From contig CP070643.1 of the NCBI GenBank assembly GCA_020354125.1, forward strand, positions 3,984,612 to 4,048,611: DNA of 64,000 bases, in the 5' to 3' direction. Made by a program: the position numbers and the translations under genes. A model generated the notes under the pieces. The model had not been told where the DNA came from, did not search any database, and saw only the letters and a list, made by a program, of their open reading frames with translations. Of the stretch, positions 1 through 8,938 are shown piece after piece. Positions within the stretch are counted from its first letter, which is position 1; each line of letters begins with the position of its first letter. The DNA is from Betaproteobacteria bacterium. Lineage in GTDB: Bacteria > Pseudomonadota > Gammaproteobacteria > Burkholderiales > Eutrophovitaceae.

Positions 1-312
1 TTCGGCGCGTACTGTGCAATGGACCGCCGAGTTAACCTTGTCGGTTTCGAACTCGACACCGATTCTGGTGAGCGGCAGCGGATGACACAACGGGATCAAC
101 TCGGAGGTGCGTTTGGAACCCTGGATTGCCGCGATACGGGCAACACCGAGCACATCGCCTTTCTTGGCGCTGCCTTGCAGAATGCTTTCAAGGGTGTTGG
201 GCTGCATGCGTACGGTGCCGCTGGCGACCGCGACCCGATGGGTTTCCGACTTGGCGCCGACGTCCACCATATGGGCCTTGCCGTGCGCGTCGAAATGAGT
301 CAGTTTGTTCAA
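1..312 (-). CDS. moaC: Cyclic pyranopterin monophosphate synthase MoaC, N-terminal part (cut by window edge)
   Basis: MoaC catalyses the second half of the conversion of GTP to cyclic pyranopterin monophosphate in molybdenum cofactor synthesis, in the cytoplasm. The frame opens with [17 protein letters not shown] and continues with the family block [19 protein letters not shown]. It leaves the window after about 104 of the usual 155-160 residues, so the C-terminal active-site lysine and aspartate region is not visible. TTG at 312 was taken as start because GAGG lies about six bases before it and it places the conserved LTH..A.G.A.MVDV at the N-terminus. The first internal ATG would remove that block. 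It diverges from the BepA-like gene. Confidence 0.9.
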   Translation of the reverse strand, partial: MNKLTHFDAHGKAHMVDVGAKSETHRVAVASGTVRMQPNTLESILQGSAKKGDVLGVARIAAIQGSKRTSELIPLCHPLPLTRIGVEFETDKVNSAVHCTVRAE

Positions 313-377
313 CGAAGCCCTCAACAATGTTGGTCTGTGACACTCGAACTTTGAGTGCCTTTCGATATCATAGCATT

Positions 378-1820
378 GTGAAACTACAGGTTTTTTTGCT
401 GATTATTGTGCTGCTTTCGCGGCCTTTGGGCGCGCAGGACCTGCCTGATCTGGGCGATGCTTCGCAGTCTACCCTGTCGCCCGCGCAGGAGCTGATGTTC
501 GGCAAGGCCATCATGAGCCAGATTCGTGCGAGCCCCGGCTATCTGGATGATGCCGAAGTCAGCGACTATCTCAACGAGGTCGGTTTCAGGTTGGTCGCCA
601 ATTGTCCCGACCCGGGCGGCCATTTCGAGTTTTTTGCTGTCAATGACAAGTCCGTCAACGCGTTCGCGCTCCCTGGGGGCTTCATCGGCGTGCATAGTGG
701 ATTGTTGCTCACCGCGCAAAGTGAATCGGAATTCATCGGGGTGATGGGGCACGAAATTGCCCACGTAACGCAACGACACCTGGCACGGATGATGGCCGTA
801 CAAAAGCAGTCCCGGTTGACTTCGCTCGCTGCAATTGCGGTTGCCATACTCGCGGCGCGATCCAATGCACAACTGTCGCAGGGTGCCATAGCCGCGGCGG
901 CGGCGGCGCCGCTGCAGTCGCAGCTGAACTATAGCCGCGATAACGAACGGGAAGCTGATCGAATCGGGTTGCAAATCGTGCAGAAGTCCGACTATGACGT
1001 GCATGCAGTCCCGGTGTTCTTCGAGCGTTTGCAAAGGGCGTCGCAAATCTATGAAGGCGGCGCCCCATCGTATCTGCGTACCCACCCGCTCACCTTTGAG
1101 CGTATCGCCGATATCCAGAATCGTGTCAGCGAGATGCCCTATCGTCAGGTCCCGGACAGCCTCGCTTTCCATATGGTCAGAGCGCGCCTGACCGCGTTGG
1201 ATGGTTCGCCGTCAGATGCAGTTTTGATTTTCAGCGAGCGCATTCGGCAGAAGAAGTATGCCAACGAGGTTGCTGCGCGTTATGGCTACGCGGTGGCTCT
1301 GCTGCGTCAGGATGAACTCAAGCCGAGTGATGTCGCGACCGCCAGAGGGCAAGTAGATATGCTTCTGGAGAAGGCCCCCGATGACCCGATGATTCTGGCC
1401 CTGCACGCGCAGCTCGAAATGCGTACCGGGCAAGCCCAGGTTGGGCTGTCCATTTATCGCCAGGCGCTCAGACTCTACCCGACGCGGAGATCGCTGATGT
1501 ACGGCTACTCGGCCGCCTTGATCAATTCGGGACGAGCGCAGGAAGCGGTTGAGTTCCTCGACCGCAGTCTGGACCGGGTCGCTCCCGACCCGCGTTTGTA
1601 CGAACTCAAAGCCCAGGCGCACTCCCTGTTGGGTGAGCAGCTGCGCCAGCACCGAGCCCGGGCGGAAGCATTGTTGTTGCGGGGCAATCTCAGAGCGGCG
1701 ATCGAACAGCTACGCTTTGCCCAGGCGAGTGCCGATGGCGATTTCTACGAGCGCTCCGGCGTGGACGCGCGACTTCGAGAACTGACGGCGTTCGAAGCCG
1801 AGTTGCGCCGCGACAACTGA
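378..1820 (+). CDS. bepA: BepA-like M48 metalloprotease with C-terminal TPR repeats
   Basis: Periplasmic zinc metallopeptidase of the YfgC/BepA type. In E. coli BepA assists or degrades stalled LptD and other outer-membrane proteins. From GTG at 378 the 480-residue product begins with a hydrophobic signal peptide ending near PLGAQD. It has the zinc motif HEIAH (H125, E126, H129) and the third ligand region NEREADRIG (E192), followed by an alanine-rich stretch and tetratricopeptide-like helices from about residue 300 to 450. The open frame extends upstream to 126, but that part is antisense to moaC and would bury the signal peptide. The start lacks a strong Shine-Dalgarno sequence, so it is inferred from the signal peptide. 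The symbol is by domain architecture; paralogues such as LoiP lack the TPR part. Confidence 0.85.
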   Translation: MKLQVFLLIIVLLSRPLGAQDLPDLGDASQSTLSPAQELMFGKAIMSQIRASPGYLDDAEVSDYLNEVGFRLVANCPDPGGHFEFFAVNDKSVNAFALPGGFIGVHSGLLLTAQSESEFIGVMGHEIAHVTQRHLARMMAVQKQSRLTSLAAIAVAILAARSNAQLSQGAIAAAAAAPLQSQLNYSRDNEREADRIGLQIVQKSDYDVHAVPVFFERLQRASQIYEGGAPSYLRTHPLTFERIADIQNRVSEMPYRQVPDSLAFHMVRARLTALDGSPSDAVLIFSERIRQKKYANEVAARYGYAVALLRQDELKPSDVATARGQVDMLLEKAPDDPMILALHAQLEMRTGQAQVGLSIYRQALRLYPTRRSLMYGYSAALINSGRAQEAVEFLDRSLDRVAPDPRLYELKAQAHSLLGEQLRQHRARAEALLLRGNLRAAIEQLRFAQASADGDFYERSGVDARLRELTAFEAELRRDN

Positions 1821-1895
1821 TTTACCGGCGCTGGATTTACCGGCACAAAGAGTGCTTTCCCGTTAGTGTGTGCTGCTCCTGTCAGAGGACCGTCT

Positions 1896-3230
1896 TTGCC
1901 ATCACTTCCGGCTACGCTGCTTCCCAGTCACCAATTGAAGAAAATTGGCAAGTATGAGGTGGTCCGTGAACTGGGCAAGGGCGCGACCAGCGTCGTCTAT
2001 CTGGCGCGTGATCCTTTCGCCGATCGCGAGGTGGCAATCAAGTTTGTGCATGCAGAGGCGCTGCAGGACAAAGAGGTCGGCAAGCGTTTCCAGAAACTGT
2101 TTCTGACCGAAGCGTCGCTCGCAGGCAAGCTGTCTCATCCGCACATAGCGGAAATATACGACGCGGCCTCGGAGGAATCGGGTAGCTACCTGGTAATGGA
2201 ATACATCAATGGGGGTACGCTGGAACAACACAGCGCACCGGAGAACCTGTTGCCCATCAAGGCGGTCTTGGAGATCGCTTTCAAATGCTGCAAAGCCCTC
2301 GATTACGCTCATCAGAGCGGCATCATCCACCGTGATATCAAGCCGGCGAACATTCTTCTGACCGACGAGGCGGAAATCAAGATCTCCGACTTTGGTGCCG
2401 CGCTGACGACGCACACCGACACGACCCAGATATCCGGTATCGGTTCTCCCGCCTACATGTCTCCTGAGCAGCTGAAAGAGGCGACGCTGACACACCAGAC
2501 CGACATGTTCTCGCTCGGCGTGGTGATCTACCAGTTGTTGACCGGCCACCTTCCGTTCAGGGGGTCGACCGGGTTCGGCATGGTCAACCAGATCCTCAAT
2601 GTCGGTGCCGATCCCCCCAGCACGCACCGTCCGCAGATCCCGGGCAACGTTGACGAAATTGTCCTCAAGGCCATGCGCAAGGAGCCTAGTGAGCGGTACG
2701 CAACCTGGGACGAGTTTGCGCACGAGCTGGCCAAGGTGTTTGGCAAACTTGACTATGCCGACGATACTGTTCCGGATGCCGAGAAGTTCAGCACATTGCG
2801 GCGCCTGGAATTCTTCGAGAAGTTCACTGATGTCGATTTGTGGCAGGTGCTACGCATTGCCGAGTGGCGCAAGTATTCGCCGGGCGAGGACATCATCCGC
2901 GAGAGTGAAGTCGGGGCTTCGTTCTTCGTCCTGGTCGGCGGTGAAGTCAAAGTCACCAAGCAAGGAAAGGTTCTCAATATTCTCAAATCGGGCGAATGTT
3001 TCGGCGAGATGTCCTACGTCGGAAGTCGCAAGCACCCGAGAACGGCCAGTGTGACCGCGGTTGACGCTGTCACCGTGGTCGAAGTGAAGCCGGATGCGCT
3101 TGGCCATGCGACCGAAACCTGCGTTCATGCCTTTGATGTCGCGTTTCTCGAGTTACTGGTATCCAGGCTCGAGGCGGCCAATATACGCCTTTCAAGCTTG
3201 CTGCTGGACCGGCGCGTAAACATCTTCTGA
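1896..3230 (+). CDS. Ser/Thr protein kinase with C-terminal cyclic-nucleotide-binding domain (paralogue 1)
   Basis: A 444-residue cytoplasmic Hanks-type kinase fused to a CRP-like cyclic-nucleotide-binding (CNB) domain. Kinase landmarks are the glycine loop GKGATSVVY, ATP lysine K49 in VAIK, the catalytic loop HRDIKPANIL (H145-R146-D147), D165 of DFG and a MSPEQ segment, covering about residues 20-280. The CNB domain covers about 300-420; its phosphate-binding cassette shows FGEM near 368 and an arginine in PRTAS near 382, as in nucleotide-binding family members. No membrane segment is seen. TTG at 1896 was preferred because AGAGGA lies seven bases upstream; GTG at 1866 is in frame and possible. 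A close paralogue is at 14094-15380. Ligand and substrates cannot be read from sequence. Confidence 0.9.
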   Translation: MPSLPATLLPSHQLKKIGKYEVVRELGKGATSVVYLARDPFADREVAIKFVHAEALQDKEVGKRFQKLFLTEASLAGKLSHPHIAEIYDAASEESGSYLVMEYINGGTLEQHSAPENLLPIKAVLEIAFKCCKALDYAHQSGIIHRDIKPANILLTDEAEIKISDFGAALTTHTDTTQISGIGSPAYMSPEQLKEATLTHQTDMFSLGVVIYQLLTGHLPFRGSTGFGMVNQILNVGADPPSTHRPQIPGNVDEIVLKAMRKEPSERYATWDEFAHELAKVFGKLDYADDTVPDAEKFSTLRRLEFFEKFTDVDLWQVLRIAEWRKYSPGEDIIRESEVGASFFVLVGGEVKVTKQGKVLNILKSGECFGEMSYVGSRKHPRTASVTAVDAVTVVEVKPDALGHATETCVHAFDVAFLELLVSRLEAANIRLSSLLLDRRVNIF

Positions 3231-3280
3231 TCTTGCTGGCCACGCTTGCACCTGCGGTGACACGGCGCGTGCGACCGCGG

Positions 3281-3326
3281 TGACACTGGGTTTGGCCCAG
3301 CAATGACACTGGGTCTGACCCAGCAA
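3281..3326. repeat. Two tandem 23-bp units, each able to form a small hairpin
   Basis: Two head-to-tail copies (3281-3303 and 3304-3326) of a 23-bp unit, TGACACTGGGT then a three-base loop then CCCAGCAA, lie between the kinase and the tusA-like gene. A third partial TGAC follows. Copy 1 pairs CTGGGT with GCCCAG through one G-T pair; copy 2 pairs CTGGGT with ACCCAG perfectly. No T-run follows, so a classical intrinsic terminator is not supported. It may act in termination, mRNA 3'-end stability or protein binding; none of this can be shown here. Confidence 0.7.
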
Positions 3327-3362
3327 TGACTTAGCCCGCCTCGAGATGCATAATATAAAGTT

Positions 3363-3608
3363 ATGCCTAACGATAACGAGATTGTGTTCGACCGGGACCT
3401 CGACGCTCGAGGACTCAACTGCCCGCTTCCCATCCTGCGCACCAAGAAGACGCTCAATGACATGCAGTCGGGCGAAATACTGCGCATACTGGCAACCGAC
3501 CCAGGGTCGGTGCGCGATTTCCAGGCGTTCTCCAAGCAAACCGGTAACGAATTGCTGGAGCACTCGTCCGACGCTGGCGAGTTCCGCTTTCTTCTGAGGA
3601 AGAAATAG
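3363..3608 (+). CDS. TusA/SirA-family sulfur carrier protein
   Basis: An 81-residue cytoplasmic protein of the TusA (SirA/YeeD) family, which carries persulfide sulfur on a conserved cysteine for tRNA thiolation or other sulfur transfer. The signature [19 protein letters not shown] contains the CPxP motif (Cys near residue 20). The rest is a typical beta-alpha-beta-alpha-beta-beta fold sequence ending in a basic tail, and length matches the family (75-85). ATG at 3363 is the first plausible start. It is followed four bases later by coq7, so the two are probably cotranscribed. TusA itself and other family members with dissimilation roles are not separable by sequence alone. Confidence 0.88.
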   Translation: MPNDNEIVFDRDLDARGLNCPLPILRTKKTLNDMQSGEILRILATDPGSVRDFQAFSKQTGNELLEHSSDAGEFRFLLRKK

Positions 3609-3612
3609 TCAC

Positions 3613-4251
3613 ATGCGAACCGCTTCGCGAGGCCTGGACAGACTCATCGTCGAGTTCGACCGTGCTTTGAAAACGCTTGGCGGCGTGGCTTCGGTCGCTC
3701 GTGAAATGCCGGGGCAGGAACTGTCAGAGGCGGATCTGCCGGAAACGCAGCGGCGGCACGCCGCAGCTCTGATGCGCGTCAATCATACCGGCGAAATCTG
3801 CGCCCAGGCGCTGTATTCGGGTCAGGCGCTGACGGCGCGAAGTGATGACACCAGACGGGTGCTGCAGCGTGCTGGCGAGGAAGAAGCTGAACACCTGGCG
3901 TGGACTGCCGCACGCGTAGAGAGCCTTGGTGGGCGTCTGAGCGTGCTAAATCCGGCGTTCTACGCCGGATCATTCGTCATCGGTGCCGTGTCGGGCGCGG
4001 CCGGCGATCGCTGGAGCCTGGGATTTCTGGCCGAAACCGAAAGGCAGGTCGAAGCGCATCTCGATGGTCATCTCTTGAGCCTGCCTGCCGCCGACCAGAA
4101 GAGCCGTGCCGTTGTCGAAAGAATGAAGCAGGACGAAGCGCGCCACGCCTCCAGCGCAACTGCGCACGGCGCAGCGGGGCTTCCCCGGCCAGTGAAGCGA
4201 ATCATGAAGCTGGCCGCACGGGTCATGACGTTTACCACTTATCGGCTCTGA
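3613..4251 (+). CDS. coq7: 3-demethoxyubiquinol 3-hydroxylase Coq7
   Basis: Di-iron monooxygenase of ubiquinone biosynthesis, which hydroxylates 2-polyprenyl-3-methyl-6-methoxybenzoquinol at the membrane surface. The 212-residue product shows the first iron-ligand helix [15 protein letters not shown], a second helix EEEAEHLAW (ExxH), a later [10 protein letters not shown] segment and a C-terminal DEARHA ligand pair, which is the COQ7 carboxylate-bridged di-iron arrangement. It uses ATG at 3613, four bases after the tusA-like stop. It fits a betaproteobacterial Q-8 pathway, where Coq7 replaces the flavin enzyme UbiF found in E. coli. Confidence 0.93.
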   Translation: MRTASRGLDRLIVEFDRALKTLGGVASVAREMPGQELSEADLPETQRRHAAALMRVNHTGEICAQALYSGQALTARSDDTRRVLQRAGEEEAEHLAWTAARVESLGGRLSVLNPAFYAGSFVIGAVSGAAGDRWSLGFLAETERQVEAHLDGHLLSLPAADQKSRAVVERMKQDEARHASSATAHGAAGLPRPVKRIMKLAARVMTFTTYRL

Positions 4252-4256
4252 AGCCG

Positions 4257-4715
4257 TCAGGTTTTGGCGGTCGCGGCGCGTTCTCGCGGCGACACTGCGG
4301 CTTCGTCAATGATCTTGAAATCATGTGTGATCTGTGCTGATTTGCCGAGCATGATTGAGGCAGAGCAGTATTTGTCGGCTGACAGTTCCACCGCTCTTTT
4401 GACGTGGGCTGGTTTCAGATTTGACCCCGCAACGACGAAGTGCATGTGTATACGGGTGAAGATCTTGGGGTCAGTTGATGCGCGTTCGGCATCGATCTCG
4501 ACAGTGCAGTCACGCACTGGTTGACGGGCTTTTTTCAAAATCATGACAACGTCGTAAGCGCTGCACGCGCCGGTACCCAGCAGAACGACTTCCATTGGTC
4601 TCGGGCCAAGGTTTCGTCCCCCACCTTCTGCTGCCCCGTCCATGACAAACGCATGACCGCTTTCACTCTCGCCGACAAAAGCAGCGTTTTCGATCCACTT
4701 TACTCTGGCTTTCAT
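4257..4715 (-). CDS. OsmC family protein (YhfA-like)
   Basis: A 152-residue member of the OsmC/Ohr superfamily. It most resembles E. coli YhfA: it begins MKARVKWIENAAFVGESESG and has GPRPMEVVLLGTGACSAYDV followed by ELSADKYCSAS. The two cysteines (in GACS and KYCS) sit where OsmC-type thiol peroxidases keep their catalytic pair. The frame is open to 4790, but the family N-terminus starts at the ATG at 4715; the Shine-Dalgarno sequence is weak (AGAAAG). It converges on coq7 with a gap of only five bases. The YhfA branch has no settled substrate. Confidence 0.88.
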   Translation of the reverse strand: MKARVKWIENAAFVGESESGHAFVMDGAAEGGGRNLGPRPMEVVLLGTGACSAYDVVMILKKARQPVRDCTVEIDAERASTDPKIFTRIHMHFVVAGSNLKPAHVKRAVELSADKYCSASIMLGKSAQITHDFKIIDEAAVSPRERAATAKT

Positions 4716-5109
4716 ATTTCTGTGCTTTCTGAACGCAGATGTTGATGCTCCGACGCTCCGTTCGCGGCTCGCTTCAGGTGTCGACGCCAAAGCGAAAGTG
4801 TGCCAGACGCTGTCACGACCGGGCGATGATCGTTAGGAAGCTTGCTGGCGGCACCAGTTTCAATCGCACCGGCGTGTCGCGCTGCAGTCCGATGACGATT
4901 TTTCGCCGGGCGTTCTTGGGGCACTGAGGGGTGTTTTGCAAGGCCTTGCTCAGATCAGTGGGCAGATCGCTTCGAAAGTTTGCTGCCAACGCTAATTATT
5001 CCTAAATAACAGCGGGTTACCATCGAAAAGCTGGGCTTCCCGGGGGCAATTGGGGTACAATACGCGATTTTTTGAGGCAGCAAGTCTATCTGAACGAGTA
5101 ACGGATCAA
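4716..5109. other. Intergenic region upstream of petA, with a possible -10 element
   Basis: No gene is supported in these 394 bases. Short frames on both strands (for example 4712-4924 minus) have arginine-rich, low-complexity translations with no recognisable domain. A TACAAT hexamer at 5056-5061 is a fair -10 for petA transcription, but no convincing -35 lies 16-18 bases upstream. An AT-rich patch around 4992-5010 contrasts with the surrounding GC-rich sequence. Confidence 0.4.
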
Positions 5110-5763
5110 ATGGCGGACAACATCGAGCAAATCGGTAGCAATCAAGCCACGGGCGCCGGGGGCGATTCTGGCGGGGCCTCGGTTGATAAAAACAGGCGGC
5201 GAACGCTCATCGCGTGGACTGGCGCTGCCGGGGCGGTGGCCGGAATCGGCATCGCCGTGCCCTTTGTGATGAGCATGTTTCCAAGCGAGCGAGCGCGCGC
5301 GGCCGGGGCGCCGGTCGAAGTTGACCTCAGCAAGATCGAACCCGGCATGATGATTACTGAAGAGTGGCGCGGCAAGCCAGTATGGGTCCTGCACCGCACC
5401 GACGGAATGATCGAGCGAGTGCCACGGACCGATGATGTCGTGGCGGACCCCGGGTCTCGCCAGCCAATGCAGCCGGACTATGCCCGCAACGAGTTACGCT
5501 CAATCAAGCCGAATTATCTGGTGCTGGTCGGAATCTGTACCCATCTCGGCTGCTCGCCGTCACAGAAACTGGAGGTCGGTGAAGCGAGTGGCCTCGGCGC
5601 CGATTGGAACGGTGGATTCTTCTGCCCATGCCATGGATCGAAGTTCGACCTGGCCGGGCGTGTCTTCAAGGGTGCGCCGGCGCCAAGCAATCTGGAAGTG
5701 CCGCCGCACACTTACTTGTCGGACACGCGACTGCTGATCGGTGAAGACAGCAAGAGGGGCTGA
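5110..5763 (+). CDS. petA: Cytochrome bc1 complex Rieske iron-sulfur subunit
   Basis: Rieske subunit of ubiquinol:cytochrome c oxidoreductase, passing one electron of each quinol to cytochrome c1 on the periplasmic side. The 217-residue product has a twin-arginine-type motif (RRRTLIAWTG) before a single membrane anchor, then the cluster-binding boxes CTHLGC and CPCHGS with their paired cysteines and histidines. ATG at 5110 is chosen over the longer open frame from 5050 because it gives a normal short cytoplasmic tail before the Tat motif. It is first of three tightly packed genes, with four bases between its stop and petB. Confidence 0.95.
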   Translation: MADNIEQIGSNQATGAGGDSGGASVDKNRRRTLIAWTGAAGAVAGIGIAVPFVMSMFPSERARAAGAPVEVDLSKIEPGMMITEEWRGKPVWVLHRTDGMIERVPRTDDVVADPGSRQPMQPDYARNELRSIKPNYLVLVGICTHLGCSPSQKLEVGEASGLGADWNGGFFCPCHGSKFDLAGRVFKGAPAPSNLEVPPHTYLSDTRLLIGEDSKRG

Positions 5764-5767
5764 GCGG

Positions 5768-7039
5768 ATGGGGCCAATGAATGCACTCGTGAACTGGATC
5801 GACGAACGCTTCCCGCTGACGTCGACTTTCAAGCAACACCTCTCGGAATACTACGCTCCGAAGAATTTCAACTTCTGGTATTTCTTCGGTGCCTTGTCGC
5901 TGCTGGTTCTCGTCATCCAGATCGTGACGGGTATCTTCCTTACCATGCACTACAAACCCGACGCGGACCAGGCCTTTGCTTCGGTCGAGTACATCATGCG
6001 CGATGTGCCGTGGGGCTGGCTGATCCGTTACGTGCACTCGACCGGCGCTTCGATGTTCTTCCTGGTCGTGTATCTGCATATGTTCCGCGCGCTGCTTTAC
6101 GGCTCCTATCGAAAGCCGCGCGAACTTCTCTGGATCCTCGGCATGCTGATCTACCTTTGCCTGATGGCTGAGGCATTCTTTGGTTACCTGCTGCCATGGG
6201 GGCAGATGTCATACTGGGGCGCGCAGGTGATCGTCAATCTGTTTGCCGCGGTTCCGTTTATTGGTCCCGATCTGGCGGTGTGGATACGCGGTGACTACGT
6301 CGTGTCCGATGCCACGCTGAACCGCTTTTTCGCGTTCCACGTTATTGCCGTTCCGTTGGTGCTGCTGGGTCTGGTAGCAGCTCATATTCTCGCGTTGCAC
6401 GAAGTGGGATCGAATAATCCGGACGGAATCGAGATAAAGAAAAAGAAGGATCCGGCCACCGGAGTTCCGCTCGATGGCATACCGTTTCACCCCTACTACA
6501 CAGTAAAGGACACCTTTGGCGTGGCTGTGTTTCTGGCAGTATTTACTGCCATTGTGTTCTTTGCACCGGAGATGGGTGGTTATTTCCTGGAGCACAACAA
6601 CTTTGTTCCGGCTGACCCACTCAAAACACCGGCACACATCGCGCCCGTTTGGTACTTCACGCCGTTCTACTCGATCCTGCGAGCCGTGCCGCCGATGTTT
6701 GGTTCGCAGTTTCCGGGTGTGCTTGCCATGGGCGCGGCTGTGGTGATCATGTTTCTGTTGCCGTGGCTCGATCGCAGCCCGGTAAAATCGATACGCTATC
6801 GCGGTTCGCTCTACAAGTGGGCTTTGGCGCTGTTCGTCGTGGCGTTCCTGGTGCTCGGCTATTTGGGTACCAAGCCGACTAATGTTTGGGGCCAGTTCGG
6901 GCCATGGCTGGGCGGAGCTGACCGAGCCACCGTCGTCGCGCGTGTTTTCACCATTGTCTATTTCCTGTTCTTCGTTTTGATGCCCTGGTATACGAGAGTT
7001 GACAAGACCAAACCGGAGCCGGAGAGGGTGACTTCGTGA
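5768..7039 (+). CDS. petB: Cytochrome b subunit of the bc1 complex
   Basis: The membrane core of complex III, with two b hemes and the Qo and Qi sites. The 423-residue product has about eight or nine hydrophobic helices. It shows heme-b histidines in the IRYVHSTGASMFF and FFAFHVIAVP helices, the segment WGQMSYWGAQVIVNL, and the Qo motif as PVWY in HIAPVWYFTPFYSIL. PVWY is the variant known from beta- and gammaproteobacteria, in place of PEWY. ATG at 5768 has GGGG upstream; ATG at 5777 is an alternative. The last four bases overlap petC (GTGA), so translation is probably coupled. Confidence 0.96.
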   Translation: MGPMNALVNWIDERFPLTSTFKQHLSEYYAPKNFNFWYFFGALSLLVLVIQIVTGIFLTMHYKPDADQAFASVEYIMRDVPWGWLIRYVHSTGASMFFLVVYLHMFRALLYGSYRKPRELLWILGMLIYLCLMAEAFFGYLLPWGQMSYWGAQVIVNLFAAVPFIGPDLAVWIRGDYVVSDATLNRFFAFHVIAVPLVLLGLVAAHILALHEVGSNNPDGIEIKKKKDPATGVPLDGIPFHPYYTVKDTFGVAVFLAVFTAIVFFAPEMGGYFLEHNNFVPADPLKTPAHIAPVWYFTPFYSILRAVPPMFGSQFPGVLAMGAAVVIMFLLPWLDRSPVKSIRYRGSLYKWALALFVVAFLVLGYLGTKPTNVWGQFGPWLGGADRATVVARVFTIVYFLFFVLMPWYTRVDKTKPEPERVTS

Positions 7040-7758
7040 GAGCCTTACTGCTGATTATCTGCCTGCTTGGTTCCGGCTTTGCGTTTGGCGCCACCGGAGA
7101 AGTCAAGCTTGATCGCGCCAATATTGATCTGCGCGATGCTGTATCGATCCAACGCGGAGCGAAAGTCTTTGTCAATTACTGTTTGAATTGCCATGCGGCA
7201 TCCTATATGCGGTACAACAGGCTGACGGACCTTGGCTTGAGCGAGCAGCAGATACTCGACAATCTGATCTCTAGCGACGCCAAGATCGGCGAAACCATGA
7301 CCGTGGCGATGCGCGAGGAGGATGCCAAGAACTGGTTCGGCGTTGCGCCGCCTGATCTGTCAGTGATTGCACGCTCGCGCGGCGCGGACTGGCTCTATAC
7401 ATACCTGAGAAGCTTCTATCGCGATGAGTCGACCGTGACCGGTTGGAACAACCCGGTTTTCCCGAACGCCGCAATGCCGCACGTATTGTGGCGATTGCAG
7501 GGCATTCAACGCCTGCACGTGGTGGAAGGTGGCGATCACGGTCAGCCCCACAGCGAACTGGTGCTGGAAACGCCGGGCACAATGAGCGCACAAGCTTACG
7601 ACGAAATGGTGCGCGATCTGGTTGCTTACCTCACCTACATGGCTGAACCAGTGAGTGTGCAAAGAGCACGTGTCGGCGTCGTTGTTCTGTTGTTCCTCGG
7701 GCTGATGATAGTAATGACCTGGCTGCTCAAGCGCGAATACTGGAAAGACGTGCACTAA
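7036..7758 (+). CDS. petC: Cytochrome c1 subunit of the bc1 complex
   Basis: Heme-c subunit that takes electrons from the Rieske protein and delivers them to soluble cytochrome c. The 240-residue product has a signal peptide (LLLIICLLGSGFAFGA), the heme-binding CLNCH motif near residue 52, and a C-terminal membrane anchor (VVLLFLGLMIVMTWLLKREYW) with a short cytoplasmic tail. A methionine suited to be the distal heme ligand is present in MPHVLW. GTG at 7036 overlaps the petB stop. sspA follows 18 bases after its stop. Confidence 0.95.
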   Translation: MRALLLIICLLGSGFAFGATGEVKLDRANIDLRDAVSIQRGAKVFVNYCLNCHAASYMRYNRLTDLGLSEQQILDNLISSDAKIGETMTVAMREEDAKNWFGVAPPDLSVIARSRGADWLYTYLRSFYRDESTVTGWNNPVFPNAAMPHVLWRLQGIQRLHVVEGGDHGQPHSELVLETPGTMSAQAYDEMVRDLVAYLTYMAEPVSVQRARVGVVVLLFLGLMIVMTWLLKREYWKDVH

Positions 7759-7776
7759 AGGGACAGACACGCTGCC

Positions 7777-8376
7777 ATGATGACACTTTACTCAGGAACG
7801 ACCTGCCCATTCAGTCAACGCTGCAGGATTGTCCTGTACGAAAAAGGCATGGATTTCCAGATCATCGACGTCGATCTGTACAACAAACCGGAAGATCTGG
7901 CGGTGATGAATCCATACAATCGCACGCCGGTGCTGGTCGAGCGTGATCTGATTCTTTACGAATCCAATATCATCAACGAGTATATTGATGACCGCTTCCC
8001 GCATCCACAGCTCATGCCTGCCGATCCGGTGATGCGAGCCCGCGCGCGCTTGTTTCTGTTCCGTTTCGAGAACGAATTGTTTTCCAACATCGACGCCATC
8101 GAAAGTGGAACCCAGAAACAAGCGGACAAAGCACGCATCGCCATCCGCGATAACCTGACACAGATTGCGCCGGTCTTCGTCAAGCAAAAGTATATGCTTG
8201 GCGATGAGTTCTCGATGCTCGACGTGGCGATTGCACCATTGCTGTGGCGCCTCGACTACTATGGCATCCAGCTGCCCAAGCAATTGGCACCGCTGATGAA
8301 GTACGCCGAACGATTGTTCAGCAGACCGGCGTATATCGAAGCGTTGACGCCCTCTGAAAAGGTGATGCGCAAGTGA
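7777..8376 (+). CDS. sspA: Stringent starvation protein A
   Basis: A GST-fold protein that binds RNA polymerase and alters promoter choice under starvation or acid stress; it lacks glutathione transferase activity in E. coli. The 199-residue product begins MMTLYSGTTCPFSQRCRIVL, a thioredoxin-fold N-terminal domain, and contains NPYNRTPVLVERDLILYES and an all-helical C-terminal domain. ATG at 7777 or 7780 could be used. It overlaps sspB by four bases. The petABC-sspA-sspB order is common in beta- and gammaproteobacteria. Confidence 0.93.
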   Translation: MMTLYSGTTCPFSQRCRIVLYEKGMDFQIIDVDLYNKPEDLAVMNPYNRTPVLVERDLILYESNIINEYIDDRFPHPQLMPADPVMRARARLFLFRFENELFSNIDAIESGTQKQADKARIAIRDNLTQIAPVFVKQKYMLGDEFSMLDVAIAPLLWRLDYYGIQLPKQLAPLMKYAERLFSRPAYIEALTPSEKVMRK

Positions 8377-8795
8377 AAGAAACGTTACCAACCACGCCCT
8401 ATCTGATACGGGCAATATATGAGTGGTGCTGCGATAGCGGGCAAAGCCCGTATATCGCCGTCAAGGTGGATGCGCAGACACGAGTACCGCCGGAGCACGT
8501 GAAGGACGGCGAGATTGTGTTGAATATCAGCCCCGATGCGACGCGTAACCTCAAGATCGACAATGATTTGATCCGCTTTTCTGCACGCTTTAACGGCGTA
8601 TCACGGGAAATCGCAGTACCTGTCGCTGCAGTCAAAGGAATATTCGCGCGCGAATCAGGGCAAGGTCTGGCATTTCAGCTCGCCACTCAGAGCGACACTG
8701 AAAACGAGCCGCAGCCAGGGCAGAGTGAGAGTGACGCCGCATCGAAGCCGGCAGAACCGACGCGCGGTCGCGCCAAGCTGCAGATCGTGAAGTAG
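8373..8795 (+). CDS. sspB: ClpXP protease specificity-enhancing factor SspB
   Basis: Adaptor that binds ssrA-tagged and other substrates and delivers them to ClpXP. The 140-residue product has the folded substrate-binding domain (PTTPYLIRAIYEWCCDSG, then VNLNISPDAT-type strands and AVKGIFARESGQGLAF). A flexible acidic linker rich in E, S, Q and P follows, and then a short C-terminal tail RGRAKLQIVK. That tail corresponds to the ClpX-tethering module (consensus around RxxLRVVK). GTG at 8373 overlaps the sspA stop, indicating coupled translation. Confidence 0.93.
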   Translation: MKETLPTTPYLIRAIYEWCCDSGQSPYIAVKVDAQTRVPPEHVKDGEIVLNISPDATRNLKIDNDLIRFSARFNGVSREIAVPVAAVKGIFARESGQGLAFQLATQSDTENEPQPGQSESDAASKPAEPTRGRAKLQIVK

Positions 8796-8799
8796 GATT

Positions 8800-8827
8800 T
8801 TGTCGGGCGCGTTGCCACACCTATAAT
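8800..8827 (+). promoter_or_regulatory. Sigma-70-type promoter for tRNA-Thr
   Basis: A -35 hexamer TTGTCG (8800-8805) and a perfect -10 TATAAT (8822-8827) are separated by 16 bases. The -10 ends nine bases before the tRNA, which fits a transcript starting a few bases upstream of the mature 5' end. The -35 lies just after the sspB stop. Confidence 0.75.
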
Positions 8828-8836
8828 CCGGGCAAG

Positions 8837-8912
<76 letters not shown>

Positions 8913-8938
8913 TTATCAACTCAGGATTACGGAACCTC

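Noticed and set aside
126..377. N-terminal extension of the BepA-like frame
   Set aside because: It is antisense to moaC, arginine- and cysteine-rich, and would place the signal peptide internally.
384..1172. 262-residue minus-strand open frame over the BepA-like gene
   Set aside because: It is antisense to a recognised protease and its translation has no domain. The same applies to long antisense frames such as 9797-10531 and 46637-47257.
4712..4924. 70-residue minus-strand frame upstream of petA
   Set aside because: No motif, low-complexity basic composition and no Shine-Dalgarno sequence.
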